DNA from: SG8-41 sp963802355
Lineage (GTDB): Bacteria; Pseudomonadota; Gammaproteobacteria; Burkholderiales; SG8-41
Reading direction: 5' to 3'
Assembly: GCA_963802355.1 (NCBI GenBank)
Contig: CAWDIV010000036.1
Coordinates: 682,001 to 746,000, forward strand
DNA length: 64,000 nucleotides
Shown in pieces: positions 40,065 through 48,808 of the stretch; the first letter of the stretch is position 1; each line of letters begins with the position of its first letter. The notes beneath the pieces are model-generated. The model did not search any database. It was not told the DNA's origin and worked only from the letters and a program-made list of their open reading frames with translations. Made by a program: the position numbers and the translations under genes.

Positions 40065-42299
40065 ATGGCGATCGAGGCCAAGGCCAACATCCTGGTTGCC
40101 GATGATGAGGCGCATAGCCGCCTGGCGCTGCAGGACCTGCTGGAAAGTCCGGACCGGGACATCGTGACCGTGGCGTCCGGCGCGGAAGCGCTCCGGCAGC
40201 TCCTGAAGCAGGACTACGCGCTGATCCTGCTGGATATCCGCATGCCGGGCATGGACGGCTTCGAGACCGCCACGCTGATCCGGCGGCGCAAGCGCTCCCA
40301 GGACACTCCCATTATCTTCCTGACGGGCGCGTACGAAGACGCGACTTCCGTCGCTCGCGGCTACGAGGTAGGAGCCGTGGACTATATCTTGAAGCCGGTC
40401 GAGCCCGAGGTGATCAAGTCGAAGGTCGCGGTGTTCGTCGAGCTCTACAACAAGAACGCCGAACTCGCCACGCAGATCCTCAAGCGCCGGATCGCCGAGC
40501 GCGCGCTGTCCAAGGCGAACGAGGACCTCGAGATCAAGATCCGCGAGCGCACCGCCAGTCTGATGGTGGCGAACGACCTGCTGAGCAGGGAAAACGAGAT
40601 GCGCCAGGAGGCGGAAGAGGCCCTGCGCAGGGCGAAGCAGGTCGCGGAGTCTGCGAATCTCGCCAAGTCGACGTTTCTCGCCAACATGAGCCACGAGATC
40701 CGCACACCGATGAATGCGATCATCGGCATGGCCGAGCTCGCGCTGCAGACGCGGCTTACGCCCGAGCAGCACGAATACGTGAGCCTGGTGAAGAGTTCCA
40801 GCGAGTCCCTGTTGACCATCATCAACGACATTCTGGATTTTTCCAAGATCGAGGCCGGCCATCTGGAAGTCGAAAGCATCCCGTTTTCCCTGCGCCGGAG
40901 TCTGGGGGACACGATGAAGACGCTGACGCTGCAGGCTCACCAGAAAGGGTTGGAACTCACCTGTGAGTTCGCGCCGGACGCACCGGACGCGCTCGTAGGA
41001 GACCCGGTCAGGCTGCGCCAGATCGTGATCAACCTCGTCAGCAATGCCATCAAATTCACCAACCGCGGCCAAATCGCGCTGCGCGTGGCTCCGGAGTCGG
41101 TGGCTGGGGGGACGGTCACCTGTCATTTCACGGTCAGCGATACCGGCATAGGCATTCCCGAGGAGCAGCAGGCGACGATCTTCGCCCCTTTCCTGCAGGG
41201 CAATAGCTCGACCACGCGCGTCTACGGCGGCACGGGGTTGGGGCTCGCCATTTCGGCGCGGCTGACGGAAATGATGAAAGGCACCATGTGGCTCGAGAGC
41301 GAACCTGCCAAGGGCAGCGTCTTCCATTTTGTCGTCCGCTTCGGCCTGCAGGAAGCGGCGCAACCCGCCAGCGCTTGCCATAGGCCCGCGGCACTGGCCC
41401 GTGCCAGAGGGCCGGATGTATCTCCCGGCACCCCGGAGGGCACGGTTACGCTGCAAGCGCCGGTCGGTGCGAAGAGCGGCAAGGACAAGCTCGAAGTCCT
41501 GCTCGTGGAGGACAACGCCGCGAACCAGATACTTGCCCGGCGCGTGCTGGAAAAGCACGGCCACCACGTAATGGTGGTGGAGCACGGCGCCGCGGCTCTC
41601 GAGATGCTCGAGCTAAGGCGCTTCGACATCGTCCTCATGGACGTGCAGATGCCGAGGATGGACGGGATAGCAACGACCGCAGCCATCCGCAAGAGAGAGC
41701 AGGAAGCCGGCGGCCACCTTCCGATCGTTGCGCTCACGGCGCACGCCATGAGCGGGGACCGCGAGCGTTGCCTGCGAGCGGGAATGGATGGCTATCTCAT
41801 CAAGCCGATTCGGGCCGCATCGCTGCTCGAAGCCATCGAGCGCTATTGCATGGAGCCGGTGGAATCTGCGGCGCGGCCGGAGCAATGCTCGGGAAATGAG
41901 TCGAAAAATGAGTTGGAAGTTGAGTTGGATGAGTCGGAACATGAGTCGGAACCGGCGGTGCTCGACCAACTCGAGCTGATGGAGCGTATCGATGGCGATA
42001 GGGCATTTCTCGGCGATCTGACGCGATTGTTTCTGAGGGACTGCGCCAAGCTCATGGCGGGCGTGCGCGAGGCGATCGTACATCGCGATGCCGCCGCCCT
42101 CGGTGTCGCGTTGCACTCGCTGCGAGGGATGTTTCTCAATCTCGCCGCGAATTCCGCGCAGGAGGTCGCCTCGATGCTCCAGGAAATCGATCTCGAAACG
42201 GAGCAGGCTAAAGCGGAAGAGGTCTACACGATGCTCGAGGACGAGGTCCAGTCGCTCGAGTCGAGGTTGGTCGGCATCAGCGGCCAGCTTGCCGCATGA
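40065..42299 (+). CDS. REC-HisKA-HATPase-REC-Hpt hybrid kinase
   Basis: The 744-residue soluble protein has five signalling domains in order. REC1 (about 8-125) has LVADDEAHS and LLDIRMPGMDG. HisKA carries SHEIRTPMNAIIGMAELAL near residue 209. HATPase (about 315-420) has NLVSNAIKFT and DTGIGIPEEQ. REC2 (about 475-595) has LLVEDNAANQ and LMDVQMPRMDG. The C-terminal Hpt domain (about 632-742) has His near 683 in LHSLRGMFLN. A Glu/Ser-rich linker of repeated ESE/EVE-like residues joins REC2 and Hpt. This is an internal four-step phosphorelay, and its N-terminal receiver lets it accept phosphate from another kinase such as the HAMP-array protein upstream. Confidence 0.9.
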   Translation: MAIEAKANILVADDEAHSRLALQDLLESPDRDIVTVASGAEALRQLLKQDYALILLDIRMPGMDGFETATLIRRRKRSQDTPIIFLTGAYEDATSVARGYEVGAVDYILKPVEPEVIKSKVAVFVELYNKNAELATQILKRRIAERALSKANEDLEIKIRERTASLMVANDLLSRENEMRQEAEEALRRAKQVAESANLAKSTFLANMSHEIRTPMNAIIGMAELALQTRLTPEQHEYVSLVKSSSESLLTIINDILDFSKIEAGHLEVESIPFSLRRSLGDTMKTLTLQAHQKGLELTCEFAPDAPDALVGDPVRLRQIVINLVSNAIKFTNRGQIALRVAPESVAGGTVTCHFTVSDTGIGIPEEQQATIFAPFLQGNSSTTRVYGGTGLGLAISARLTEMMKGTMWLESEPAKGSVFHFVVRFGLQEAAQPASACHRPAALARARGPDVSPGTPEGTVTLQAPVGAKSGKDKLEVLLVEDNAANQILARRVLEKHGHHVMVVEHGAAALEMLELRRFDIVLMDVQMPRMDGIATTAAIRKREQEAGGHLPIVALTAHAMSGDRERCLRAGMDGYLIKPIRAASLLEAIERYCMEPVESAARPEQCSGNESKNELEVELDESEHESEPAVLDQLELMERIDGDRAFLGDLTRLFLRDCAKLMAGVREAIVHRDAAALGVALHSLRGMFLNLAANSAQEVASMLQEIDLETEQAKAEEVYTMLEDEVQSLESRLVGISGQLAA

Positions 42300-42315
42300 C
42301 ACTAGGTAACCTCTT

Positions 42316-43098
42316 GTGACCAACTTGAACAGGATCGTCGTCGAAGTGGACCCGGTGCTCCGGGATCTCGTCCCGGTGTACCTCGCGAATCGCCGCGGAG
42401 ATATCGACTTCATCAAGGTGGCGCTCGACCGCTGTGATTTCGGGACGATAGACAGGCTCGGTCACAACATGCAGGGATCGGGGTCCAGCTTCGGCTTCGA
42501 CGGCCTGACCGAGATAGGAGCCGACCTCGAGCGTGCCGCCAAGGCAGGAAAGCACATAGAGATCGCGCGCCTGGTCCGCGATCTGGAGGAGTACCTTTCT
42601 CATCTCGACCTGCGGGCCTCGGACCGCGACGCCGTCAAACCGGCGATTGATGCCCCACCGGCCGCGCCCTCCGCGACCTCCAGTCCTGCAAGCGAGAAGG
42701 CGCCACAAGCTGGTCCGGACGTTCTTGTGGTCGACGACCAGGAGATGAATGCCGCGATTATCAGCCGTTACCTCTCCAGGGAGGGCTATACCGTCAAGTA
42801 CCTCGCCAGCGGCGATGCCGCCTTGGCGGCATTGGAGGAGGGCCCGCGGCCGGCGCTGATACTGCTGGATGTCGTCATGCCCGGCACGAACGGTTTCGAC
42901 GTCTGCCGCAGAATCAAAGCCAATCCTGCGACGAGCGGGATCCCGGTCGTGTTGGTCACTAGCTTCGACAGCCGGCGCGACTTCATGCAGGGATTGGCAG
43001 CTGGCGCCGACGATGTTCTGGCCAGGCCGGTTCAACGCGACGAGTTGATGGCGCGGGTGCGGAGCATGACAAAGGGGGGTCCGGGCCCCTTCCGGTAA
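42316..43098 (+). CDS. Hpt-receiver protein
   Basis: The 260-residue protein starts at GTG 42316, 16 bases after the upstream stop. An N-terminal Hpt domain (1-95) has His50 in DRLGHNMQGSGSSFGFDGL. An Ala/Pro/Ser linker leads to a receiver domain (about 130-255) with LVVDDQEMN, LLDVVMPGTNGFD, VTSFDS and a position where the usual KP is RP (LARPVQ). It can relay phosphate between the hybrid kinases and the final receiver. The last residues (KGGPGPFR) and the stop are encoded by the first copy of the 100-bp repeat, so the repeat has reshaped the C-terminus. Confidence 0.9.
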   Translation: MTNLNRIVVEVDPVLRDLVPVYLANRRGDIDFIKVALDRCDFGTIDRLGHNMQGSGSSFGFDGLTEIGADLERAAKAGKHIEIARLVRDLEEYLSHLDLRASDRDAVKPAIDAPPAAPSATSSPASEKAPQAGPDVLVVDDQEMNAAIISRYLSREGYTVKYLASGDAALAALEEGPRPALILLDVVMPGTNGFDVCRRIKANPATSGIPVVLVTSFDSRRDFMQGLAAGADDVLARPVQRDELMARVRSMTKGGPGPFR

Positions 43099-43460
43099 AT
43101 TCACTCGGGGCCTTCCCGGACCCCCCTGCGACCCCCCGGACACTCCGAACAAAAGCCTCACCGGAAATTACAAAAAAACGCCGGGCCCCTCCCGGTAACT
43201 TCAAGCGGGGCCTTCCCGGACCCCCCTGCGACCCCCCGAACACTCCGAACAGGAGCCTCGCCGGGAATTAAAAAAAAACGCCGGGCCCCTCCCGGTAAAT
43301 TCACTCGGGGCCTTCCCGACCCCCTGCAACCCCCCACTCACGGTATTCAGACGGGCCCTTCCCGGACGCCCCTGCGACCCCCCGATGAACAAAGGGGGGA
43401 TCGGGGCCCCTCCCGGTAAGTGCATTCGGGGCCTTCCCGGACCCCCGGCAACCCCCCCAT
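43081..43460 (-). repeat. 100-bp terminator-like repeat array, left
   Basis: Units begin at 43081, 43181 and 43281 (exactly 100 bp apart), with a partial set from 43340 and another unit near 43402. Each has CCGGGCCCCTCCCGGTAAAT, GGGGCCTTCCCGG and an A-run. On the minus strand each unit reads as a GC-rich hairpin followed by a T-run. The array occupies most of the gap before the REC-MBL gene. Confidence 0.85.
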
Positions 43461-43622
43461 AGCCGCCGAATGTCGATGGCATAATCCAAGGTTCAAAGTT
43501 TTCGAGAAGAAGCGGCGGCGCATCAATGGCTTAAATCCGGCGTGTGACCGTGCTACACTTCGCCGGGGCTGGGGCGGGAACCGTGCCCCGGATGGCCGGT
43601 CACAGAAAACGGAAACCTGCCT

Positions 43623-44864
43623 ATGAATGATCCAGCGCCCGCCCGGGCAGTGGTGCGCAAAAAGATCCTCCTGGTTGACGACGACGCCGATCTGTTGGCA
43701 CTCAGGAAGTTGCGCCTGCAGGCCGGAGGTTACGAGGTGCGGGAGGTCGCCGACGGCGCCCGCGCCATGGAAGCGATCGTGGCGTTCCACCCCGATCTCG
43801 TCATCCTGGACCTCCTGCTGCCCAACGTATCGGGCGAAACGCTGTTGAGGCAGATACGCGCCGATCCGGCCTACGAGCCGGTAAAGATCATCGTCAGCAG
43901 CGCCAAAAATTACCAATCCGATCAGAAGCTCTGCCTGGAAATGGGGGCCGATTCCTATCTCGTGAAGCCGGTCGACCACGACGCATTGAACGCGACGATC
44001 CGCAAGCTGCTGAAAGAGGAGGTAACGGTCAGATTCTGGGGCACGCGCGGCAGCATCGCGCGGCCAGGCTACGACACGTTGAAGTTCGGCGGCAATACGC
44101 CGTGCGTCACCGTCGAGTTGAGCCGTGAACGCGTCTTCATATTTGACGCCGGCACCGGCATCGTCGATTTCGGCCGGACCCTATCCGACATAACCCGTCA
44201 TTACAAATTCAATCTGTTCATCTCTCATCCGCACTGGGATCACATCCAGGGGCTGCCGTTCTTCCAGCCGCTGTACCGGCAGGGGAACGAGATGGTGATC
44301 CACGGCACCTCGCATGGGAAGTTGAGCCTGCGCGAGGTGATCAGCGGGCAGATGAACAATCTCTATTTCCCCGTCACCATCAAGGAATATGCCTCGCGGG
44401 TTTATTTCAACGAGCTCGTCGAAGGCGACAACGAGGTCGATCAGTTGCAGGTAAGCGCGATCGGCCTGAATCACCCCGGCGCGACGCTAGGGTACCGCGT
44501 GTTGACTGAATCGGGAAAAACGGTCGCGTACATTACGGATCACGAGATTTATCCCGACGGCGATGCCCACAACCGCAACCGCATGATCGCGTTCCTGAAA
44601 GGGGTCGACGTGCTCATTCACGATACGACTTATTTCGACGACGAGTACCCGGCGCGCGTGGGCTGGGGCCATTCGGGATTGACGGAAGTCCTCAAGCTCT
44701 CCGAAGAGGCGCAGGTGAAGACCCTGTACCTGTTCCATCACGACCCCAGCCATGATGATGAAGCGGTGGAACGCAAGGAGGTGCTGGCGAAACAGTATTT
44801 TGAACAGCGTTCGGTGGACATCAAGTGTTCCGCGGCGAGGGAAGGGACCGCCGTAATACTATAA
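43623..44864 (+). CDS. Receiver domain fused to metallo-beta-lactamase-fold hydrolase
   Basis: The 413-residue protein has an N-terminal receiver (about 15-130) with LLVDDDADL, phospho-Asp in VILDLLLPNVSG and Lys in LVKPVDH. It is followed by an MBL-fold domain (about 137-413) with FWGTRGSIARPG, GGNTPCV, FDAGTG and the metal motif HPHWDH (His202, His204, Asp206, His207). Later metal ligands are in LNHPGATLGYR, TDHE and LFHHDPSHDD. The MBL part resembles phosphodiesterase or ribonuclease-Z-like enzymes. A phosphorylation-controlled hydrolase is a plausible enzymatic output of the upstream relay. It is flanked by inverted repeat arrays. Confidence 0.88.
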   Translation: MNDPAPARAVVRKKILLVDDDADLLALRKLRLQAGGYEVREVADGARAMEAIVAFHPDLVILDLLLPNVSGETLLRQIRADPAYEPVKIIVSSAKNYQSDQKLCLEMGADSYLVKPVDHDALNATIRKLLKEEVTVRFWGTRGSIARPGYDTLKFGGNTPCVTVELSRERVFIFDAGTGIVDFGRTLSDITRHYKFNLFISHPHWDHIQGLPFFQPLYRQGNEMVIHGTSHGKLSLREVISGQMNNLYFPVTIKEYASRVYFNELVEGDNEVDQLQVSAIGLNHPGATLGYRVLTESGKTVAYITDHEIYPDGDAHNRNRMIAFLKGVDVLIHDTTYFDDEYPARVGWGHSGLTEVLKLSEEAQVKTLYLFHHDPSHDDEAVERKEVLAKQYFEQRSVDIKCSAAREGTAVIL

Positions 44865-44867
44865 GGA

Positions 44868-45440
44868 AGGGGGTCCGGGCCGCATCCGCCTATAGGGAGG
44901 GGGGCCGGGCCCCTTCCATTTTTCAGGCGGAGCCTTCCCGGTCTCCCCTGAGACCCCCCAACGCGGGCCTTCCCGGACCCCCCGCGACTCCCGGTCACTA
45001 CGAACACACGAGCGGCGCTAGCGCCACGAAAAATTCCGGGCCCCTTCCGTTCTTCGAACGGGGCCCCTCCCGAACCCCCTGCAACCCCCGATCACGATGA
45101 CTTACGAGGGGCATCTGGTCCCTACCGGGGCGCTGGGTCGATTGTTTCACTAGGCTCCGCAGCCATTGCGGAGTGACCGGGAGGTATAGGGAGGATTCGG
45201 GAAGGCCCCGAATGAATCTACCGCGAGGGGCCCCGCTTTTTTGTAATTTCCGGCACGACGCCTGTGCGGGGTGACCGGGGGGTTGCAGGGGGTCGGGGAA
45301 GGTCCCGAATGACTCTACCGGGAAGGGCCCGGCGTTTTTTGTAATTTCCGGCACGGCTCCTGTGCAGGGTGACCGGGGGTTGCAGGGGGTCCGGGAAGGC
45401 CCCGAATGAATCTACCGGGAGGGGCCCGGACCCCCCTTCG
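44868..45440. repeat. 100-bp terminator-like repeat array, right, with orientation switch
   Basis: Units from 44868 to about 45100 face the same way as the left array and are diverged. Units centred near 45209, 45308 and 45406 (about 98 bp apart) are in the opposite orientation, with GAATGAATCTACCGGGAGGG, then GGGCCCGG and a T-run on the plus strand. The REC-MBL gene therefore lies between inverted arrays. Confidence 0.8.
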
Positions 45441-45447
45441 TACATAT

Positions 45448-45580
45448 AAAAAAAACCCGCAGGAGATTGCTCTCCTGCGGGGCTAGTGTCGTCTTCCTCG
45501 GAGGGGGAGGGGGGAATGAGAAAGACGATGACTACCGTTACCGGGCTGCTGGCGCCCGGCCAGATAATTCGGGTCGCGCA
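45448..45580 (-). ncRNA. Predicted sigma-54-driven small RNA with C-rich loop (sRNA-2)
   Basis: On the minus strand a strong 10-bp stem (CGTCTTTCTC with GAGGAAGACG, one G-U pair; 45527-45490) closes the 18-base loop ATTCCCCCCTCCCCCTCC. It is followed by a perfect 11-bp terminator stem CCCGCAGGAGA / TCTCCTGCGGG and eight T ending at 45448. A near-consensus -24/-12 promoter lies at 45606-45591, which places the start near 45580 and gives a transcript of about 130 bases. No coding frame on this strand uses this terminator. The plan (C-rich loop then terminator) matches sRNA-1. Confidence 0.65.
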
Positions 45581-45590
45581 TGCCAGGCTA

Positions 45591-45606
45591 TGCAACCCGC
45601 GTGCCA
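45591..45606 (-). promoter_or_regulatory. Sigma-54 (-24/-12) promoter for sRNA-2
   Basis: On the minus strand TGGCACGCGGGTTGCA matches the sigma-54 consensus TGGCACG-N4-TTGCW at every fixed position, with exactly 10 bases between GG and GC. Transcription would run towards the C-rich hairpin and terminator. Confidence 0.7.
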
Positions 45607-45803
45607 CCCGAGAATTTGTCATTTATTCAGATACATAGTCTGTTCCGCAGTGGAGAACTCGTCGCTGAACAACGACAACCACGATCGCTACGTGCGCTAA
45701 GAGGTTGATCCGGGGGCGCTTCGAGCTGTCGTATAACAACGACAGGAAAGCAAGGCGAAAGGCGAAAGGCGAAAGGCGAACGCCCTTCCTCCTTTCGCCT
45801 TGG
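45607..45803. other. Non-coding gap upstream of sRNA-2
   Basis: There is no gene. An enhancer-binding protein site for the sigma-54 promoter would be expected here or further out, but no obvious dyad stands out. The 3' end is the heptamer array before livF. Confidence 0.35.
45752..45802. repeat. AAGGCGA heptamer array with inverted end
   Basis: Four AAGGCGA heptamers followed by CCTTTCGCCTTGG in inverse orientation, ending at the livF stop. The same heptamer occurs inside ligD. Confidence 0.75.
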
Positions 45804-46535
45804 CTACACGCCGAGGTAGTAGTTTTTGACCAGCTCGTTTTGCTCAAGATCCGCGACCGTCTTGCCTTCGAAGACGATCTCGCCGTGCACGATGATGTAG
45901 CCGCGGTCGGCGATGCGGATCGCCTGGTGGAAGTTCTGCTCCGCCATCAACACTGTCAGGCCGTAGCGATCCTTCAGCTCCTTGATCTTGGTGATGGTAT
46001 GGGACACGAGGATGGGCGCGAGGCCCACCGAGGGCTCGTCGACCACGAGCAGCTTGGGCGAGGACATGAGCGCGCGCGCGATCGCGAGCATCTGTTGCTG
46101 TCCGCCCGAGAGCGAACCGGCGAGCTGGCGCCGGCGCTCCTGCAGCACGGGGAAAATCTCGTAGCAGTACGCGGCGTTCCTGCCTATTTCAGTCCGCGCG
46201 AGCGGCCGGAACGCCCCGAGCAGCAGGTTTTCCTCGACGGTGAGCTTGGGGAAGAGCCTCCGGCCTTCGGGCACCATGGTCACTCCGAGGTTGACGATGT
46301 GCTCGGTGGCGAGCCGGGTCAGGTCGTGGCGCGCCCCGTCGATCTCCAGGGTCACTGAGCCGCGCGTGGGGCGCACCATTCCCATCACGCATTTCAGGAG
46401 CGTGCTCTTGCCGTTGCCGTTGGTGCCGAGCAGCGTGACGGTCTCGCCCTGATTCACGGCTATCGAGACGCCGTGCAGCGCGCGCACCGCTCCGTAGCCG
46501 GCGTCGACGTTCTCGATTCGCAGTTGAAGGCTCAT
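45804..46535 (-). CDS. livF: Branched-chain amino-acid ABC transporter ATPase LivF
   Basis: The 243-residue ATPase has Walker A GTNGNGKST, Q-loop region, signature LSGGQQQM, Walker B LLVVDEPSVGL and the H-loop variant EQN. The length and the PKLTVEENLLLGAF motif are typical of LivF. It powers uptake of a branched-chain amino acid or related compound with the adjacent LivG, LivM, LivH and the binding protein. It is the last gene of the minus-strand operon, separated from livG by a CACCTGT/GTGACAG repeat hairpin. Confidence 0.9.
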   Translation of the reverse strand: MSLQLRIENVDAGYGAVRALHGVSIAVNQGETVTLLGTNGNGKSTLLKCVMGMVRPTRGSVTLEIDGARHDLTRLATEHIVNLGVTMVPEGRRLFPKLTVEENLLLGAFRPLARTEIGRNAAYCYEIFPVLQERRRQLAGSLSGGQQQMLAIARALMSSPKLLVVDEPSVGLAPILVSHTITKIKELKDRYGLTVLMAEQNFHQAIRIADRGYIIVHGEIVFEGKTVADLEQNELVKNYYLGV

Positions 46536-46544
46536 CGCTTCCGG

Positions 46545-46692
46545 TGACAGATAGAGCGTGACAGATACGACGTGACAGATAGAGCGTCACAGATAGGGCG
46601 TAACCTGACGATCAACTTGGCTCCACCAGACCCCAGGCACCTGTCACGCTTCACCTGTCACGCTCCACCTGTCACGTATCACCTGTCACGGT
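46545..46692. repeat. Inverted GTGACAG / CACCTGT heptamer array between livG and livF
   Basis: GTGACAG ATAGAGC 14-mers on one side and CACCTGT CACGCTT CACCTGT CACGCTC units on the other form long hairpin arms with a 7-base period. Confidence 0.8.
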
Positions 46693-46693
46693 T

Positions 46694-47423
46694 TCAGGCG
46701 CCAAGGTAGGCACGCTGCACCTCGGCGTTGACGACGATCGATTCGGGCGTGCCTTCACAGATGATCTTCCCCGCATCCAGGCAGATCACGCGCTGCGAAA
46801 AGCGCATCACCGCCTGCATGATGTGCTCGATCATGATGATCGTGATGCCTGCTGCGTTCAGCTTGAACAGGATCTCGAGCACCTCGCCGACTTCGTTCGA
46901 CGCCAGGCCCGCCATGGCTTCATCCGAGATCAGCAGGCGCGGCCGCGCGGCCATGGCCCGCGCAAGCTCGAGCTTTCGCAACTCGACTTGGGACAGGCGG
47001 CTCGAAGACGTGCTCGCCTTTTCGGCGAGGCCGATGTTCTTGAGGATCTCCATGGCTTCGGCCGCGCGTGTCCGCCTTGTGCAGAGAACGGCGGTGCACG
47101 ACGAACTCGAGGGGCACGATCAGGTTTTCCAGCACGGACATGCTGGAGAACGGCCGCGGGATCTGGAAGCTGCGGGCGATGCCGCGACGGGTGCGCTGGT
47201 ACGCGGGCAGCGTCGAGATGTTCTCGCCGGCAAAAGTGATCGTTCCCGCTTCGTTGCGCAGCGCGCCCGAGACGCAGTTGATGAGCGTGGTCTTGCCGGA
47301 GCCGTTCGGGCCGATCAGGCCGAAGCGTTCCCCCGGCGCCACGGCGATGCTCACGTCCGTCAGCGCCGCGAAGCCGCCGAAGTGCTTGGAAACCCGGTCC
47401 ACCTTGAGTAGGGGCTCGCTCAT
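46694..47423 (-). pseudogene. livG: Branched-chain amino-acid ABC transporter ATPase LivG, frameshifted
   Basis: Two frames make up a LivG of normal length (about 243 residues). The first (47423 to about 47065) has LLKVDRVSKHFGG, Walker A GPNGSGKTT and GIARSFQIPRPF. The second (about 47065 to 46694) has MEILKNIGLAEKAST, the signature-region sequence LSQVELRKLELARAMA, and Walker B LLISDEAMAGLA with EHIMQAV. One extra base within ACACGCGCGGCCGAAGCC near 47065 explains the break. Since the operon is otherwise intact, an assembly error is likely. Confidence 0.85.
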
Positions 47424-47452
47424 GATCCGTTACGCGGGGAATTGATCTCAAG

Positions 47453-47580
47453 GCGTGACTTGTGACTCGTAACTCGTGACTCGACTTCAAGCATCTTCAA
47501 CATGCGAAAGGTTTTGGTTTTCACGTTAAACAGGAAAGGCCAGTCACCGGTCACCAGTCACGAGTCACCAGTCACCCCTT
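47453..47580. repeat. Inverted GTGACTC heptamer array between livM and livG
   Basis: GTGACTT GTGACTC GTAACTC GTGACTC and, in inverse orientation, CAGTCAC CGGTCAC CAGTCAC GAGTCAC CAGTCAC. The period is seven bases. The inverse arm overlaps the livM stop region. Confidence 0.8.
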
Positions 47581-48525
47581 TGAAGTCTTGCGCCATAGCT
47601 TCTGCGCAAGACCAACAATGCCCTCGGGCGCCGCCACCACGAACACCACCAGCAGCACGCCGACCACCAATACGTTCAATTCAGAGGAGATGGTGACGGT
47701 GACGACCTGCTGGACCGTGCCGAGCAGGAGCGCCCCGATCACAGGGCCGATCCAGTGCGAGGTGCCGCCGATGATGGGCATCGCCAGCGCCGACACCGAG
47801 TAGGTCAGGTTGAACGCGGAGGCCGGCTCGACGAAGCTCTGGTACATGGCGAGCGGCGCGCCGGCCGCGCTCATCAGCGCCCCTGAGATCGTGCACGCCA
47901 GGAGCTTCAGCCTGAGCGTCGGGACGCCGGTGCACTCCGCCGCTTCCTCGTTGTCGCGGATCGCGCGCAGGCCCAACCCGATCCACGAGGTCTCGATGTA
48001 GCGGGCGATCGCCACGGCGGCGATCGCGAGCATCACAACGACGACAAACAGCATCTTGATGTACGAATCGAACGGCTCCATCACCGGCGGGCGGAGGATC
48101 TGTATTCCGGTCGCGCCCCCGACGTAACGCCAGTTGATGACTGCGGTCTCCAGGATGATCGTGATCGCCACAGTCGCGATGGAAAAGAAGATGCCGCGCA
48201 GCCGCAATGTCAACAGCCCCACGCCGAAACCGAGTGCCCCCCCGACCGCGGCGGCGGCCGCTATCTGCAGGCCGAGCGGGATCGCCGTTCCTTTGATCAT
48301 CATGACCGCGATGTAGGCCCCCACGCCGAAGAACGCGCTGGTTCCGAAGTTCACGTAGCCGGCGTAGCCGCCGAGGATGTTCCACGCGGTGGCGAGCACC
48401 ACGAATTGAATCACCACGTACGCCGCAAAAAAATAGTATTCGTTGCGGACGGTCGCGACGGCGAGTGCCGCGAGGCCGAGCACTCCCGCCGCGCCGATCC
48501 AGAAGCCGTAACTCGACCCTTTCAC
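47572..48525 (-). CDS. livM: Branched-chain amino-acid ABC transporter permease LivM
   Basis: The roughly 317-residue integral membrane protein has about nine hydrophobic helices and the LivM motif YAGYVNFGTSAFFGVGAYIAVM, with GLGLRAIRDNEEAAECTGV as the cytoplasmic loop that meets the ATPase. I placed the start at GTG 48525 because the 16 residues further upstream (MCICGRFLVFCVRIAK) are encoded by the decamer repeat and are unlike LivM starts. The ribosome-binding site is weak. It pairs with LivH to form the translocation pore. Confidence 0.88.
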   Translation of the reverse strand: MKGSSYGFWIGAAGVLGLAALAVATVRNEYYFFAAYVVIQFVVLATAWNILGGYAGYVNFGTSAFFGVGAYIAVMMIKGTAIPLGLQIAAAAAVGGALGFGVGLLTLRLRGIFFSIATVAITIILETAVINWRYVGGATGIQILRPPVMEPFDSYIKMLFVVVVMLAIAAVAIARYIETSWIGLGLRAIRDNEEAAECTGVPTLRLKLLACTISGALMSAAGAPLAMYQSFVEPASAFNLTYSVSALAMPIIGGTSHWIGPVIGALLLGTVQQVVTVTISSELNVLVVGVLLVVFVVAAPEGIVGLAQKLWRKTSKG

Positions 48526-48550
48526 TTTCGCTATCCGCACACAGAAAACC

Positions 48551-48790
48551 AGGAATCGGCCACAGATACACACAGATAAACACGGATAAATTCAAGCCTT
48601 AACTTCAAGATCATTTCAGCCACGGAAACACACGGAAGTACACGGAAAACTACAAAAGGCGAAGCAACCCAATCGACGAGCAAGAACGTTTCAGGTTTTC
48701 CGTTCTGTCCGTGTTTTCCGTGTGATTCCGTGGCCGATGTCTTTCCGAACCTGGTTTTATCTGTGTCCATCTGTGTTTATCTGTGGCTTG
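48551..48790. repeat. Nested decamer inverted repeat between livH and livM
   Basis: Outer arms have CACAGATACACACAGATAAA and TTTATCTGTG TCCATCTGTG TTTATCTGTGG. Inner arms have CCACGGAAAC ACACGGAAGT ACACGGAAAA and TCCGTGTTTTCCGTGTGATT CCGTGG. The whole could fold into a hairpin of about 240 bases. Related sequence occurs at 26917-26962 and 14908-14928. Confidence 0.8.
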
Positions 48791-48808
48791 ATAGGCGGTT
48801 CAGAGCGT

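Noticed and set aside
43081..43460. 100-bp repeats considered as a CRISPR array
   Set aside because: There are no distinct spacers, the units are contiguous and GC-rich hairpins, and no cas genes are present.
43081..45440. Composite transposon around the REC-MBL gene
   Set aside because: Inverted repeat arrays flank the gene, but there is no transposase, no target duplication and no composition change in the gene.
44738..45622. Several Pro/Gly-rich frames across the right repeat array
   Set aside because: They consist entirely of the repeat sequence and change frame from unit to unit.
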